Counted from the first letter of the stretch, positions 14,971 through 28,159 are shown. The stretch is 64,000 bases of DNA from Gossypium raimondii (GCF_025698545.1 NC_068569.1:22878001-22942000), one strand, 5' to 3'. Numbers and translations are program-made. Notes: a model not told the origin generated them from the sequence alone.

Positions 14971-16136
14971 GATGAACCCATGCAGCACTTTTTGCATTAA
15001 AAAAAAGAGAAAATGTATAAAAAATAATGATGATTGAATAATATAGGGTTGACAAGGACAGAGAGCGAAGCAAAGACTTAAGTAGGAGGAGAGTAGCACG
15101 CGTCGGGAGACGAGGGGTGAGTTAGGTGGTCCGCAAGACTGTAGACAGCAGAGGAGGCAAAACGGACGAGATCGAACGGGTCCCGGGTTGGCGCAATTAT
15201 TTTTCTCCGTTGCTGTGTCGCAACTCGCAAATCTCAAGCCTATGATTTTAATATTATCAAAACTAGTGGTGGGTCATACGTTGCCTTCTAATTTTTTTTA
15301 TATATATTATAAATTGACAAATTAGGAGTTACTCCTTCTGTAATTTTTATTTTCTTTTATTTTATTATTTTGAAACTAATATTTTATGTTTTTAGAAATA
15401 ACTTTTCAAAATATTTTTATTGATATTTTTTATTTTTAATTAATATATAATTTATTTTGTTATTGTTGATACACTATATCAACGGAAGTTGAGAAGGAGG
15501 GGACAACACTCCAAACCCTACCTTTTTATCTTCTTCTCCGCTTCCGTTAATACCATGTATCAACAGTTCTAAAACTTTTTAGGTTTTTTTTAGTTCACAA
15601 CAAATTCATTTATAAATCTTTATTATTCTATCAATAAATTCTAGTTTAAGTACTACTATATTCGTGTTTATCCATATTTATTATGGTCTAGCTCTAGATA
15701 TATTTTGATTGTTGGTTTGATTTTAATTAGTAATGGTTTATTTTAGTTATAGGTATTTAGATGTAGTTAAATATTATATCATCTGCAATTGTGATAGTAT
15801 TTGTAATTGGAGTCGTAATTTTTGAAGAAATTTTAAAATCTTTCTATATGGTTATTGGAAGAAAATTATTGATTATTTCAAATTGATTAAATTAAATTAA
15901 TCAAAATTACTCGAAATTTTCATTATATTAACATGTGATAAATATAATGATGTAATTTTCAGGTGAATTTTTAAAATTAATATAGAGTAATTGAATCATC
16001 ATAAGTTTATAACAAGATATGAGAAATAATAAAAACATGCTGACATGTAAAATAATATGAATGCATAAATGTAGGTGAAGAAGTTTTTGGACCAATTACA
16101 AAGTGCTATGTGTTAAGTCGAAATTATCATAGGTGT
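14971..16136. other. Intergenic region, AT-rich
   Basis: The 250 bp upstream of the DUF4408 gene is GC-richer promoter-like DNA. From 15240 on the sequence is AT-rich with no gene seen. Confidence 0.5.
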
Positions 16137-17671
16137 TGTAACAGCCCGTTTTCAGTGAAATCGGGACAATGGTTTCGGGACCACAAATCGGAGTTAAAAA
16201 GAAAATTTATTTTAATATTATTGTATGGTCTGCATTATGATAGGAAAGACGTTAGAAAATTTTGATAAGAAAAATTTTACCGATTTCATGTTTAATTATA
16301 AAAAGGACCAAATTACATAAAATGCAAAAGTTGAATTCTAGTAGCTAGAAGGATTAAATAGCTATGGAATTCAAAATTTGAGGCCCTTATAAGGAAAATA
16401 GACCATTAAGAGAAGTTAGTAGATATTTATGATGATTCATCCATGGAAATTTAATCAAAGAAAATGGCTAAATTGGAAAGTGGAAAAATAAAAGATGATA
16501 ATTAAATTAAATTAAATAACAAAATATCATCTTTTTCATCATCTTTCCCCAAATTATTTTCATGGAAACCCTAGCTAAGAGAAAAGAGTTCAAGTTAAAT
16601 TGGCTTAATTGGGTAAGCATTCTTGTCCCGTTTTTAGTAATTTTTATATTTCCGAGATCGTAGTAACCTAATCTACCTATTTTGGGGATTAATTTGTAAA
16701 GTTATCAAAATATTAAAAGTTTTCCATGGATGACTATGCTGAAATTTTGAAATTTATGGTAGAAAAATAAAAGGTTGTTGATAAATAAATAACTTTTGTA
16801 AAGTGAAATTTGATGAAATTGAGATTTATGAACTAAATTGTAAGCCTATTGATGAATGAGTTGTAATAGCATAATTGGTAAAATGTGCCCAAATGCATAT
16901 ATGTGTATTTGGTAAGTTTGGACACTTGAAAATATGTGATGATATGTCATGCATAAGATTTAGTTTTTGTTTGATTTAAATGTTTTGAATTGGCTTGGGA
17001 ATGTGTTAAAATGTTAATGTAGGTGCAAGGCAAATTTGGGTGAGTAATAAGGCTTGGAAATGATCGTATTTTGTCCACAAGGGCAGAGACACAGGCGTGT
17101 GTCTCAGCCGTGTGTGATACACGACCATGCACACGGGCGTGTGGTTTGGTCGTGTGTCCCCTGCATCTTAAATTTTGAGAAACAGAATGCTTCGAATTAC
17201 TCACACTGGCAGAGACACGGGCATATGTCTCAGCCGTGTGTGTCACACGGCCTAGCACCTGGGCATGTGACTTGGCTGTGTGACTTCTGCACCTAATTTT
17301 CGAAAATTAAATTGTCCACATGGCTTAGCACACATGCATATGGCTGGCTGTGTGACCCAAGTAAGAGAGTTACATGGCTATGGACACGGGCTGGGACACG
17401 GCCATGTGCTTCACATCGAATACCCACACGGCCTGGGACATGAGTGTGTATCTCCTGCACCTAAAAAAAATTTTGAGTTTCAAGTTTAGTCCCGACTTGT
17501 TTCTAAAGCATAAATTGGGTCTCGAAGGCCCATTCAAGGGACATTATGATTGAATATGTTTGATTTCGGTTATAAATAGTAAATGATATGTGTAAACTGT
17601 TTTTAAATCTGTAAACTTCGATAATCCTACGAACCCTGTTTCGGTGACAGATATGGGTTAGAGGTGTTACA
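16137..17671 (+). mobile_element. Ty3/gypsy-type LTR (solo or orphan), 1.5 kb
   Basis: Starts TGTAACA and ends TGTTACA, a perfect 7 bp terminal inverted repeat with the TG...CA ends of an LTR. Nothing that looks like retroviral-type coding sequence or a primer-binding site follows. The block 17080-17460 is GC-rich and holds many degenerate copies of a CACACGG/CGTGTG motif, which creates spurious reading frames. Only GGT is shared by the two flanks, so I cannot show a target duplication. The first 200 bases recur in reverse at 24411-24614, which confirms a repeat family. Confidence 0.8.
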
Positions 17672-17997
17672 GGTTAAGACAAAATTTCAAGGTAAAAATG
17701 ATGACACCATACATTGTACTATAATTATTTGTTCTCTGATTGATTTAAATTAATTAAGAGATAGATTATAAAAATTATATTATTACTAATTAAATTAAAA
17801 TAATTAAGCAATAATATTAAATGATTATTGTATCTATAATTAAGTAATTAATATGAAGAGATAAATAATCAATAAAAGAGTTTAATTCTTGTATAACAGT
17901 CAAATGAAGAGATTAAGTTCTATAAGAACTTTCTTTTACTTTACTAATTGGTACTATAAAAGTGGTTACCCTCAAGCCATTTAGCACAACTTCACAT

Positions 17998-18214
17998 GTT
18001 TAGAAGTCCAAGAGTTTAGAAATCAAAGTCTAGGGTGAAGATTTTGAAGACTAGAAGTTTTCTCTAAAATCCCAAGAAATCTCTGAAGAATTCGAAAAAC
18101 TCAAAGAAATTTTGAAGAACACCGTACCACTCGTTTAGAAGTCCAAGAGTTTAGAAATCAAAGTCTAGGGTGAAGATTTTGAAGACTAGAAGTTTTCTCT
18201 AAAATCCCAAGAAA
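17998..18214 (+). repeat. Direct repeat, 82 bp, two copies at 135 bp spacing
   Basis: Copies at 17998-18079 and 18133-18214 read identically. The flanking text, with repeated AAGATCAAG...GACC phrases to about 18560, resembles the untranslated or LTR part of a retrotransposon, but I cannot identify it. A T-run of about 18 bases follows at 18588-18605. Confidence 0.75.
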
Positions 18215-19223
18215 GCTACTCTTCGATCTTGTTTAAACGACAGAAAAGAGGCTAAACCCGTTTTTCGAGATCAAGCCTAGAAGGCCCTTGAAGCGGAATC
18301 TTCCAAGATCAAGTCTACACGACCTTGTATCAAAGTTCTCCGCAATCCGATTACAACAACTTAAAGGTGATAAAAGTCGTTTTCAAGAATCGCTGAAGCA
18401 AACATCATTTATTTAAGATCAAGTCTCAAAGACCCTTTAATCCAATCCAATCAAATACTGAAGTAAGTATCTTGCCAAACTCAACTTCAAGATTAAGCCT
18501 CGATAACTCTTGAAGTAAACTGCATTCTTCCAAGATAAGTCTTAGCAACCCTTGGATTGAAGCTCCATCCAAGAGAAGAATCAAAGGAGTTTTTTTTTTT
18601 TTTTTATAATCAGGAAATTTAGAGATTGTATTTCTTTCAAAGTTGATAAATAGAAGTCCAATTTTTCAAAGTCAATTTTTGACTCAATTTTGTGTGTATA
18701 ATAAATATGTCAAATTTTATATAAAACAAAATATTAACTATGCAAAAAAGACAAATATTTCTTGAAAAACCCTTATTTGAGATTTTTTAAAGGTTTGACT
18801 CTTATTTGACAATTTTGAAAGTTTTGGCCTTCATTTGAGCATATTCGTAAAAATTGATCCTTATAAGACCATTTTGAAAGGTTTGATTTTTATGTGAGTA
18901 ATTCATAAAAGATTGAACTCCAACTTGAACATTTAACATTGTTTTTATATAAAGTGTAAATTTGGATAAAATGTTTTAATTATAATACTATAAATATACA
19001 CAAAAAGACAAATATGCCACAACATATAATTTTTTTTAAATTGAATCACTATGATTAATTATGCAAAAATATTTTATAAAGTGAGATATGATAATGACAA
19101 ATTTTCTCTAAATTAAATAACAAGATAAAACTACAAAAATATGAAATGAATTGAGATATAACATTAATACCTAAAAGTAATTGAACTCCGTATATTGACC
19201 TGATAGCTAAGGGTGTTCACCGC

Positions 19224-19731
19224 TAGGGCTGTGCATAATTCGGTTAACCCGATTTTTTTTCGGTTAACCGACCGAGTTCAGTTAATCGGTCAGTTAATCG
19301 AAAAAATTCGGTCGGGGGTCGGTTAATTTTTTTTATTGTTTCGGTTAACGGTTAAATCGGTTCGAAACCGGTCGGTTAACCAAAAAAAATCGGGTAAACT
19401 GAATTTTGCAGGGTAGGGCCTAAAATAGGTCAAATTAAACCCGGCCCAATTTTTTCTCAAGCTCAACACCGAATTTTTTGGGTAATTTTCGGGTAATTCG
19501 GGTAATTTTCGGGTAATTCGGTTAATTCGGGTAATTCGGGTAATTTTTAACCAAAAATAAAAAACACATAATTTTCAGTTAATTTGGTTAACCGACCTTA
19601 TTAACCGAAAAAAATTCGGTTCGGTTAATTTTTTTAAAAAAAATTTAGTTCGGTTAACGGTTAAAAATTTTGGAAGGTCGGTTAATTCGGTTATAGCAAT
19701 TTCGGGTCGGTTAACCGAATGAACACCCCTA
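19224..19731. mobile_element. hAT-type MITE rich in CGGTTAA motifs, with 8 bp target duplication
   Basis: Ends TAGGGCTGTGCA and TGAACACCCCTA form imperfect 12 bp inverted repeats. They are flanked by a perfect 8 bp duplication TTCACCGC (19216-19223 and 19732-19739). Eight-base duplications and TAGGG ends are typical of the hAT superfamily. The interior consists of many degenerate CGGTTAATTCGG/CCGAATTAACCG units in both orientations. It has no coding capacity. Confidence 0.85.
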
Positions 19732-19739
19732 TTCACCGC

Positions 19740-22686
19740 CTCAAATATGGTCTAAATTCAAGTCATGTTTATCACATTGCTGTTAGGGTTTTGTCCTATA
19801 ATTCACCAAAAAAAACCTAAAAGTAATTAAAAAACATAAATACAATAATGACACAAGAAACTGTTAAAATTTACATACTCTGAACTATTAATATTTAAAG
19901 ATTTATATAAATTCAAAATACTTTATTATAAAAAAAGTCCGAACACCAAAGTATTTCACATTTTCATTTCTGCTCCTTTCTCCTTTTCCATCCCCTTTCT
20001 TTTCTTTTATTTGTAATTACTTACTTAATTATCCCTTAAAAGTTCAATAAAACAAATTCCATTGCTTTAGTGTCTGCCATGATTTAAATTCAATACAAGC
20101 CATCCATTTAATGTTCAAACTAATGCTCAGTTTTTAGGAGTTTGATGAAGCAAACGTTAAATATTTTAAATATATAAGTAAGAGGTTTTTTTTATGTATT
20201 TGTAATAAAAATTAGATAAACGGTGACATGTTTAGAATATAACACATTATGGTTGAACCAAATATTATTTGGAAATATAATTTTCAATATCATTTACGAT
20301 ATTTGAAAAACCCTTATTTGATAATTTTGTAAGCTTTGGCCTTCATTTGAGCACATTCAGTAAATATTTTATTCTTATAAGGTCATTTTAAAAGGTTTGA
20401 CTTTTACATGAGCAATTCATAAAAAAATTTAACTCCAACTTCCAGCATTTAGCTTGTTTTTATATAAAGTGTAGATTTAGATCAAATGTTTTAAGTGTTA
20501 TGTGTTTTTTAAAATTTTTAATTTAATAATAGATATACTTATATGCGTCATTTAAACATGGTTCAATAGTGCCGATGACGACTTGACATCTCATCCTGGA
20601 TTAAGGCAGAAGCATTGGATAATTGAGTACCTAAGTTCGAGTTTCACTATGCGCAATTATAGTTTGTGAGTCTCTAGTAATGTAGTTGGTTCTGCTTGCA
20701 CTGACCGGTGCGCACCGTTCTAGTAACAAACTAGAACGATTACTTCTCTTTTCCGCATTGGTGTAAATTCCAGTTTGTACCTGTTGCACCGACTTGTTCC
20801 AACCAATTCTGGTTGCACCAATTGAGACATTGTGCATAGGCAAGTGCATGAATAATAATGTTAAAAAATAGATAAAATTATTATTTAACCAACTTTAATA
20901 TTTTTTATTAATCAAATTTAAACTCTAACCAAGGTAAAGGAGTAACTTTAAAATTTTAAGTAGAAAATTAATGAATAATAAAAAGTAAGGAATTTATATA
21001 ACAAACAAACTAAAAGAAAAAGAAAAAGAAGATAAAATTCTATATGGTTCATAAACACAACATTTTATGTATGTTTTTTTTGTTAAACTTTCATTTTATT
21101 TATTTAGAACAGGATGATTTTGTTGTAGATTTTTAAAAATAATGTTGTGGATAATTTTGTTGTTTAATGTGTGGGATGTTTTTTTTCTTTGTTTACTTTA
21201 GATTTGTTAAATGATGAAATTTTATTTGTGAAGTATATTGATAAGTATTTTATATTTTAAATTATTTAATCTAATTTAATTGATATATTTTATGTTTTGT
21301 ATATCAAATATTTTTCAAAAAAATCAATAAATCTGAAACGGTACACCGAAACATGTTGTTATTGGTACATACCAATTCTAGTAGAAAAACGGTGTGTCCA
21401 CTAGTGTGGTTCTAACTACCTTAGTCTCTAGTCTGATCATGTTATGTGCATATGCCATGTACGAATTTTGCTTGGATTTTTTGGTTTTGACTAATTCTTT
21501 TCGATTCTTTGTCTACTATGCTTTGAACTGATTTGATTTTATGTTATAATTATCCAGACATATATTTATAATTATACATATACTCTATTTGTAATAGAAA
21601 ATCTTTCAAGAAAATATTGTTGAATAATTATACATACTTACAAGAAAATATAAATGTAAGAGTACTTTAAGTTAGGGTGGGTTTGGATGGGTTATGCATT
21701 TACCTGCTGTTAATATAAAAACAACGGTGAAATGAGACACTGTGACGTAATTATTTCAAGAAAGAAAAAAGTTTAAACTTTAAAAACCAAAAAAGAGAAA
21801 GAAGAATCCAGAAACAAAGATAATTTCAATTACCAACAAAGACAATTTGGGCGTGTAGGAGATTCAATGTCTAATTGATTATAGACATCCAAGAATTGGT
21901 CGACAATGATTGTGTGTTTTCATACCAAAGTGCGGTGGTCTGATTTGGACAACTTCATTACAATTATTTCTCAAAATGTTTGGTCCTTAAATTTAGCATA
22001 CTTATTTATTAATATAATACATAGGTATGAACAAATGCGTGGAGACCTAACACCCTTCCCATAAATCTTACAACAATCCATTTGGCCAAAATATATCATT
22101 CTCTCCAGAAAAGTAGATGACAACGAGGGGAAGAAAAATCCCTTCTCAACTCAACTGGTTTGTTTGTAGGTTTACTTAGTGTAGCCTATTAAAAACTCTA
22201 ACAGTACAGGGTGATATTCGAAACAAAATTTGAGTTTAAAATTAAGTTATATATTTGTATAATAGTTAAATTTTTATCTTTTTAGAAACTAAAATGTAAT
22301 TTTATTATGTACTAATTTAAAATTTTATAAATTTTAAAAATGTTAAAAGTTGAATTTTTCATATTAAAGGGGCCAAGGCCCTTGATAGTCTCGTTGTGGC
22401 CACCCTAAATGGGAACTTATACTGGTAGGTAATCAATTATAACAAAGTTTTCATTTTGATCGTCAAACTTAGAAAAAATTACAAAAAAATCAAGCACATT
22501 TTTTAATTTTTTTTGTCACTTAACTATTAATTGAGTAATGTGATATAATACGGAATTATAAATTCTACTTAAATTTCACATAATACTTTTAAACTTTTTT
22601 TTCTATTTAATCCATAAACTACGTTGTTTAAAGTGTCATGCTTTATTTTGCCAAAGGAAAGAAGAGGAGAATGAAAGAAGAAAAGT
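19740..22686. other. Intergenic region, AT-rich
   Basis: No gene recognised. A GC-richer patch at 20620-20840 contains the palindrome GGTGCGCACC and related phrases reappear near 21340-21410 (GGTACACCG, CGGTGTGTCC). This may be a decayed transposon whose boundaries I cannot set. Confidence 0.5.
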
Positions 22687-23267
22687 TGAATTTATCAATA
22701 TAATTGTATTTTTCATGGATGTAAATTTTGAATTGATCGATATCTCTACCATATTTATCTAAAATAGTGTATATATTAATATTTATTGAACGGATGAAAG
22801 TTTTATATAAAACAAATTGTTAGGAATTTTTAATTTATGTCAAATTTGACATGTATGATATATATGAATAGAAAATGAAATATAATACTAAGATCATTAA
22901 AATATTAATTGTACAATGTTAGAGTTGTGTGACCCAAATTCTAAGAGACTGCTTGTAAGTCAAGTTAAACAAAATATATCTTCTTTCTAGAAGATTTAGC
23001 ATTTATGAGTATAATATATTTATAATTTATTAACATAATATATTTGACTTTTATTAGAATTAGGTTTTTTCAACCTATAAATAGATGTAGCCGAAACCCT
23101 TCTTGAAATCATTCGAATTCGACATAGTGAATTTTCTTCTCCTCTGCCCGTGATTTTTTCCGTGATTTTTTTCGGAAAGGGTTTCCACGTAAAAATCTGT
23201 GTGTTCTTTATTTTTATTTATTTTTTTCTTTGTGATATATTGTCATTACCGACGTTCTATTTTTACA
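22687..23267 (+). mobile_element. 5' LTR of a Ty1-copia element
   Basis: Ends in ACA three bases before a primer-binding site. The start at TGAATTTATC is where homology with the relic at 42497-42710 begins. An alternative start is TGTTAGG at 22818, but that relic shares sequence on both sides of it, which argues against it. No 3' LTR is found. Confidence 0.7.
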
Positions 23268-23270
23268 AAT

Positions 23271-23282
23271 TGGTATCAGAGC
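23271..23282 (+). other. Primer-binding site (initiator tRNA-Met) of the copia element
   Basis: TGGTATCAGAGC is the classic sequence complementary to the 3' end of plant initiator methionine tRNA. It sits three bases after the LTR. Confidence 0.88.
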
Positions 23283-23310
23283 TTTCGGGTTGTTTATCTC
23301 GATCACGATA

Positions 23311-24417
23311 ATGGCGTATTTGAAGTATGAAATTCTGTTGTTGGATCGCAACACTAGATTTGCATTGTGGCAGAGTAAGATGCAAGTAGTTCTTACGTAG
23401 ATGGATCTGGAGGATGCCCTACTAGGGATAGATAAGATGCCTTCGACATTAACGGATGAAGAGAATAAGTGTAAGGATCGAAAGGCGTTAACACAATTAC
23501 ATTTGCATTTGTCTAACGAAATTTTACAGCATGTGATGAAGGAGAAGACCGCCGTTGCATTGTGGAAGAGGCTGGAACAAATATGTATGTCGAAAACTCT
23601 AACCAGCAAGTTGTATATGAAGCAGCGTCTTTGTGCTTATCGTCTAGAGAAAGATGCGTCTGTGTATAAACACTTAACAGTGTTTAAAGAAATTCTCTCA
23701 AACTTAGAGGCTATGGAGGTTCAGTATGATAAAGAAAATTTAGGGCTGATTCTATTTTGTTCGTTGCTCACGTCTTGTTCAACCTTTAGAGACACGATTT
23801 TATATAGCTGCGAGTCTCTCACAATTGATGAGGTTTATGATTCTTTGACCTCGTATGATAAGATGAAATATCTTGTGGTTAAATTCGACTCTAAGGGAGA
23901 GGGTCTCATTGTTTGTGGGAGACAAGATCAGAATGCTGATGATGATCGTAGAAGGACATAGGAATGGAATCCTCACAGTAAATCTAAGGGTAGATCGAAG
24001 TTTTCAAACAAAGGTAAAACTTGTAACTTCTGCAAGAAGAAAGGGCACATTAAATTTGAGTGTTATAAGCTACAGAACAAGATCAAAAGTGAGGCTGCGA
24101 ATCAAAAGAAAAAATAACTAAAAAATTTCGGTGAAGCTGGTGTTGTAGAAGACTACAGCGATGGTGAAGTTCTAGTTGCTTCTGTCAACAATTCTAAAGT
24201 GAGCAATGAGTGGATCCTTGATTCGGGCTACACCTTCCACATGAGTCCCAATCGATATTGGTTTACAACTTACAAAACAGTGTCTAAAGGTGTTGTTTTG
24301 ATGGGAAATAATGCTTCGTGTAAAATTACAGGTGTTGGAACGATTAAAGTTAATATGTTTGACGGAGTTGTTAAACACTTAGTGACGTTCGACATGTTCC
24401 AGAATTGAATAGAACTC
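23311..24417 (+). pseudogene. Ty1-copia gag and start of protease, broken and truncated
   Basis: The frame starts with MAYLKYEILLLDRNTRFALW and is cut by an in-frame TAG at 23398-23400, directly before MDLEDALLG. The gag (UBN2-like) domain continues to about 23960, then is interrupted. Further on are a CCHC zinc knuckle, CNFCKKKGHIKFEC (from about 24029), and the aspartic protease start WILDSG near 24211, which keeps the catalytic D-S-G. A frameshift near 24385 precedes the phrase [10 protein letters not shown]. The element then stops at about 24417, where it abuts an unrelated LTR fragment. Integrase, reverse transcriptase and RNase H are absent, so it cannot move by itself. Confidence 0.88.
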
Positions 24418-24614
24418 AACTTTGGCACTATATGCAATTTGGTCCTTTTATCAATTAAATATGTAATCGGTAAAATTTTCTTAACAAAATTTTTATACGA
24501 TATTCCTATCATATGATAGACCAATAAAAAATTTTATAATAATTTTTTTCTTATGGGCTCAGGTTTGTGGTCTTGATACTACTGTTACGATTTCACTGAA
24601 AACGGGCTGTTACA
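24411..24614 (-). mobile_element. Reverse-oriented fragment of the gypsy LTR family
   Basis: Read on the minus strand from 24614 it begins TGTAACAGCCCGTTTTCAGT and follows the first 200 bases of the LTR at 16137 with moderate divergence. Only the LTR's 5' end is present. Its junction with the copia pseudogene falls in a short shared stretch (AGAACTCAAC), suggesting an illegitimate join. Confidence 0.8.
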
Positions 24615-26198
24615 GCATCTAACAATGGTATGTTGATCTCGATGTTTCTGAATGTTTCAAAGATCTATTTTTCCTCCTTACCTCTTTGATGTTGGTTCAA
24701 TCGTCCTAGAAACAGGGGTTGAATTATGGCAGTAGAGGTTTCGTTCGGACCGATTCATCGTTCTTTTATATTTTCTAGGAAGGATCTTGATTAAGATTCC
24801 TGCCAGGATTTGGTTCAGTACTTTTCCACTTTGCAACGTCACTATATTTGCATGTTGTCTTGGATTATGTTCCATTTGTGATGGCAGCTTCCCTTGTGAG
24901 TTCATTTTCTCAATTGATATGGTTAATTATGTTATATACGTCTCGATTTTCTATTAAAAATCCTTTGTTTCCTTTTGGAAATCAAGAGTTTGTCGTTGTA
25001 TTTACTGTTGGAAATCAAACATATTAGCTGCTAATTTATTGACCATGGTTTCTAGAGAGGTACTTGAATCTCGTGGCTGTTGTGGAAACCGGTTTTGGTA
25101 TGGCTAGTTATATTGTGGTATGGCTAGTTATACTATTGGTTAGCTCCATAACTCAAGTTAGGATGGTCTTTCCATCTTGGGTTATAGGTATTAGCATAGG
25201 GGTTATATCGCCTTTGTGGTGGCCTAGGAAAGCTCCCCACAGCATCTAAATGGGTCATAGTATCATCATACAAACTAAAACATGCATCAATTTTATGTTC
25301 AGGTGTTGCACAAATTTCGCATAGTTGGGTCAGTCTTATTTTTTCTGTAACAAGAGAATTTACAATATTAGTAAGTCTATCAACTTTTCTTCTAAGGTTG
25401 AATTACTTAGCTGGTGAACCCTTCTAGTGGATTCAGGATTGGCTCGGAATTGCAGAGTATTTGTAACCATTGTGGAGATCAAGTCCCTTGCCTGTTGGGG
25501 AGTCAGGTTGACCAACGCCCCTCCACTAGCAGCATCTACCATGTTCATTTCTATGGGGTTCAAGCCCTCATAGAAGTACTGGAGAAGAGACTTTTCTGTG
25601 ATCCCATGTTGTGGGCAACTTGTGCACAACTTCTTAAATTGTTCTCAATAGTCATAAAGAGACTCCACAACTTTTTGCCTTATCCCAACAATCTCCCTCC
25701 TTTAGATGTTTGTGTGGATTTTCGTTTTGAAACCCACGAAAAGTTGGCAGTAACTGAATTAATCTTGACTTTAGTTCAAAATCAGTATCCATAGTAAGAT
25801 ACGCAATGCATAATGATTGCTATTCTTCTAGAGCTTCGGTTATTTGCCGGATTGTTTGAGCCATAGGTTGATATGCTAGATTCGAGTTTTTGTTAACCCT
25901 AGTGTTAAGCACTTCTTCTGGTGGATCGACTCCTACTCTTTCGCTTTCTAGTGTTTGAGTAGGGTTTCCGTTAACTCTAGACTCAACCTCGTCGTTTGCT
26001 TCTATTTTCAGCGGTTGGTTACTCTAAGTCCCTACCACCGCTGACTGCTTTTTCTGTAACTTCGTTTCCTTGCGATTGGATCTCGCTGTCTTCTCTATTT
26101 TTGAATCAAACGCAAGAATACCTGGAGCAGATCTGGTCATAAGAAACAAAAGAAACAAGATTAGTACGTTACTAGTCCCCATCAACGGCTCCAAAATT
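24615..26198 (-). mobile_element. Decayed Ty3/gypsy element (Athila/Tat-like), internal part
   Basis: On the minus strand, 26197-26174 reads TTTTGGAGCCGTTGATGGGG, a slightly altered form of the TTGGCGCCGTTGCCGGGG primer-binding region of plant Athila/Tat-type elements. Downstream on that strand a gag-like frame at about 25800-25360 contains QYFYEGLNPIEMNMVDAASG, a phrase typical of these gags, but a TGA in place of a Trp codon lies near 25650 and further breaks follow. The pol region and the second LTR are missing. Confidence 0.75.
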
Positions 26199-26880
26199 TG
26201 ATGTGTCGTTGAGAGCAACAAAAATATCCTATCCTTATAAAATAACAAAAAGAATAGTATAAGGGAAGTAGGGTCAAATCCTCAGGGACTAGACTTGTAC
26301 AACTTCTTGTTCCTCGAGATCCCGAGCACAGTCGTGCCCAAAAAAAGCGGCGTACCTGGAAATAAATAAAAAAAACAGAATTAAAAATTTGGTTGAATTG
26401 AGATTGCGTAAATTGAAATTGAAATTATAAAAATAAACAGAGTTGAGAAAATAGAGTCTTTGATGGAGAGATATCAGCCTCCGGTTATCTCGATCCTTCT
26501 TGGGTTCAATCCTAGGCTTTTAGGTGATCCTTCTCGAACAGAATAAGCCAGTTATACTGGAAGAGGACGCCTACGACCACCAGCTCCACTTAGATTTTAG
26601 ACTTACGATTTAGAGGAACTTGACTCTAGCCAATCGTAACTTTTGTAGGACTGTCTTACACTAGATCATCACTTCTCAATGGCGAATGCCACTCCATTTT
26701 GTCTATTGGGCTCGACAACAACTAGCGCAGTAAGCTAACGAACCGACTGTGTAACCTTCCTAAAACAATCAAAGCGGCCGCCTTTGCACAAGATGAAAAG
26801 ATGAAAAGTTTAGGTGTAATTAACGTTTCAAAAAGGATTCAATTGAAAGGTTTTTATTTTAAGCTACTCGTTGTGTATAT
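26199..26880 (-). mobile_element. LTR of the minus-strand gypsy element (right boundary uncertain)
   Basis: The sequence begins TGATGTGTCG next to the primer-binding region, as an LTR end should. The following 680 bp is GC-richer than the flank and reads like an LTR. I cannot find the outer CA end, so 26880 marks only where the composition turns AT-rich. Confidence 0.55.
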
Positions 26881-28159
26881 CTCAACTTTGTATGGTTGTT
26901 GTTCTATTACTCTCTTATTGGATTTGTTCTTCAAATTATTAGTGGATGTTTATCTTGGACAATTTTAATGTAAAAAAATTATAGAATAAATTATGTAAAA
27001 TGAAATAAAAGATATAAAATTCAAATAATAAAAATTAAAATAGAAAAATAAGATTAAAACCTTAAATTGCCTCTAATTTGATTTATAATTTTTTATTGTG
27101 TTTCATCGTCTCTGTATAAATCCTATCTATAGACCTTTATACATGTATGGTGCACTTTGAATACTGGTTTTATTTTACATAAATTATTTCTTAATTGTCG
27201 TGGTTTTATTATTGTAATTAAGTTAATGAATTTTCTATTACCTTTTACATTATTTGTTTTCTTTAATGTATTTATTATTGTGTATGAATCAAATTGTTGG
27301 CATTATAAGTAGTCACTAGGAATCAATAATACAAATATGAAAAAGTGTATTGATAAGTTATTTAGAATGTTTAATAATTTATAATTCATAATTAATGTAG
27401 TAACATATCATTAAGGGAATAAACTCAAATGATTAACTTAGAACTCAATGTTTTCATGTATGCTTCCGTTATTTCTTTTACATATTATATATTTGATTGT
27501 GAAAATAATTGCAATTATTTTAAACAACAATTAGGTGAGAATAAATTAGTTAAGATAAGCTTGGGAATTAACTAAACTTATTTTTTTTTAAAAACCCAAA
27601 TTTTTGTTTCCTTTATGTCTGGACAGAACTAAGCTGTCAACTGTATATACCAAAAAAACGATTTAAAATATGATGGTATGTAAGTGGGATACAAATGTAT
27701 AAGATATTTGTGCCTTGAGTTATTGTCTTCTGATGGATGTTTGGATTAGACAGTAGATTAGCCCCATGAATATCAGTCTAATCATGTCAACAATCAGGCT
27801 TGCTACTTGGTTTATTTTAAGCTCTGGCTTGAAGCAATCCATATGAGCAATGTTAAATTTGATTAATAGTTTAATTTGTTGAGTCAGACACATTGAGTAC
27901 ATACACTAAAAGAAGGGGTTATCCGAAATATGTGAAGAGATCGAGTCAATTTCAGTGTCTGCAATTTGCAACAGAAGGGATCCAAGTAAGTTTTAAAATA
28001 AATCTACTCCTCGTGTTTTTGCATATATGGATGTTAGTCAGGGTCCCAATTGCCATTCGGCCGTCATAATAATAATAATGGAAGAAGAAATTATTAGAAA
28101 AATTAGACAAAAATATCCTCTCACTCCACCAATGAAATTTGGCATCAAATTGGAATATT
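26881..28159. other. Intergenic region, AT-rich
   Basis: No gene or RNA recognised. Short frames lack motifs. Confidence 0.5.

Noticed and set aside
17054-17489. Open frames rich in His, Gly and Arg
   Set aside because: Produced by the CACACGG/CGTGTG repeated motif within the gypsy LTR; not a histidine-rich protein gene.
16132-17676. A target-site duplication around the LTR at 16137
   Set aside because: The flanks share only GGT, so no duplication can be claimed.
22818-23267. TGTTAGG at 22818 as the LTR start of the copia element
   Set aside because: The relic at 42497 shares sequence on both sides of this point, so the LTR probably starts earlier, at 22687. I keep 22818 only as an alternative.
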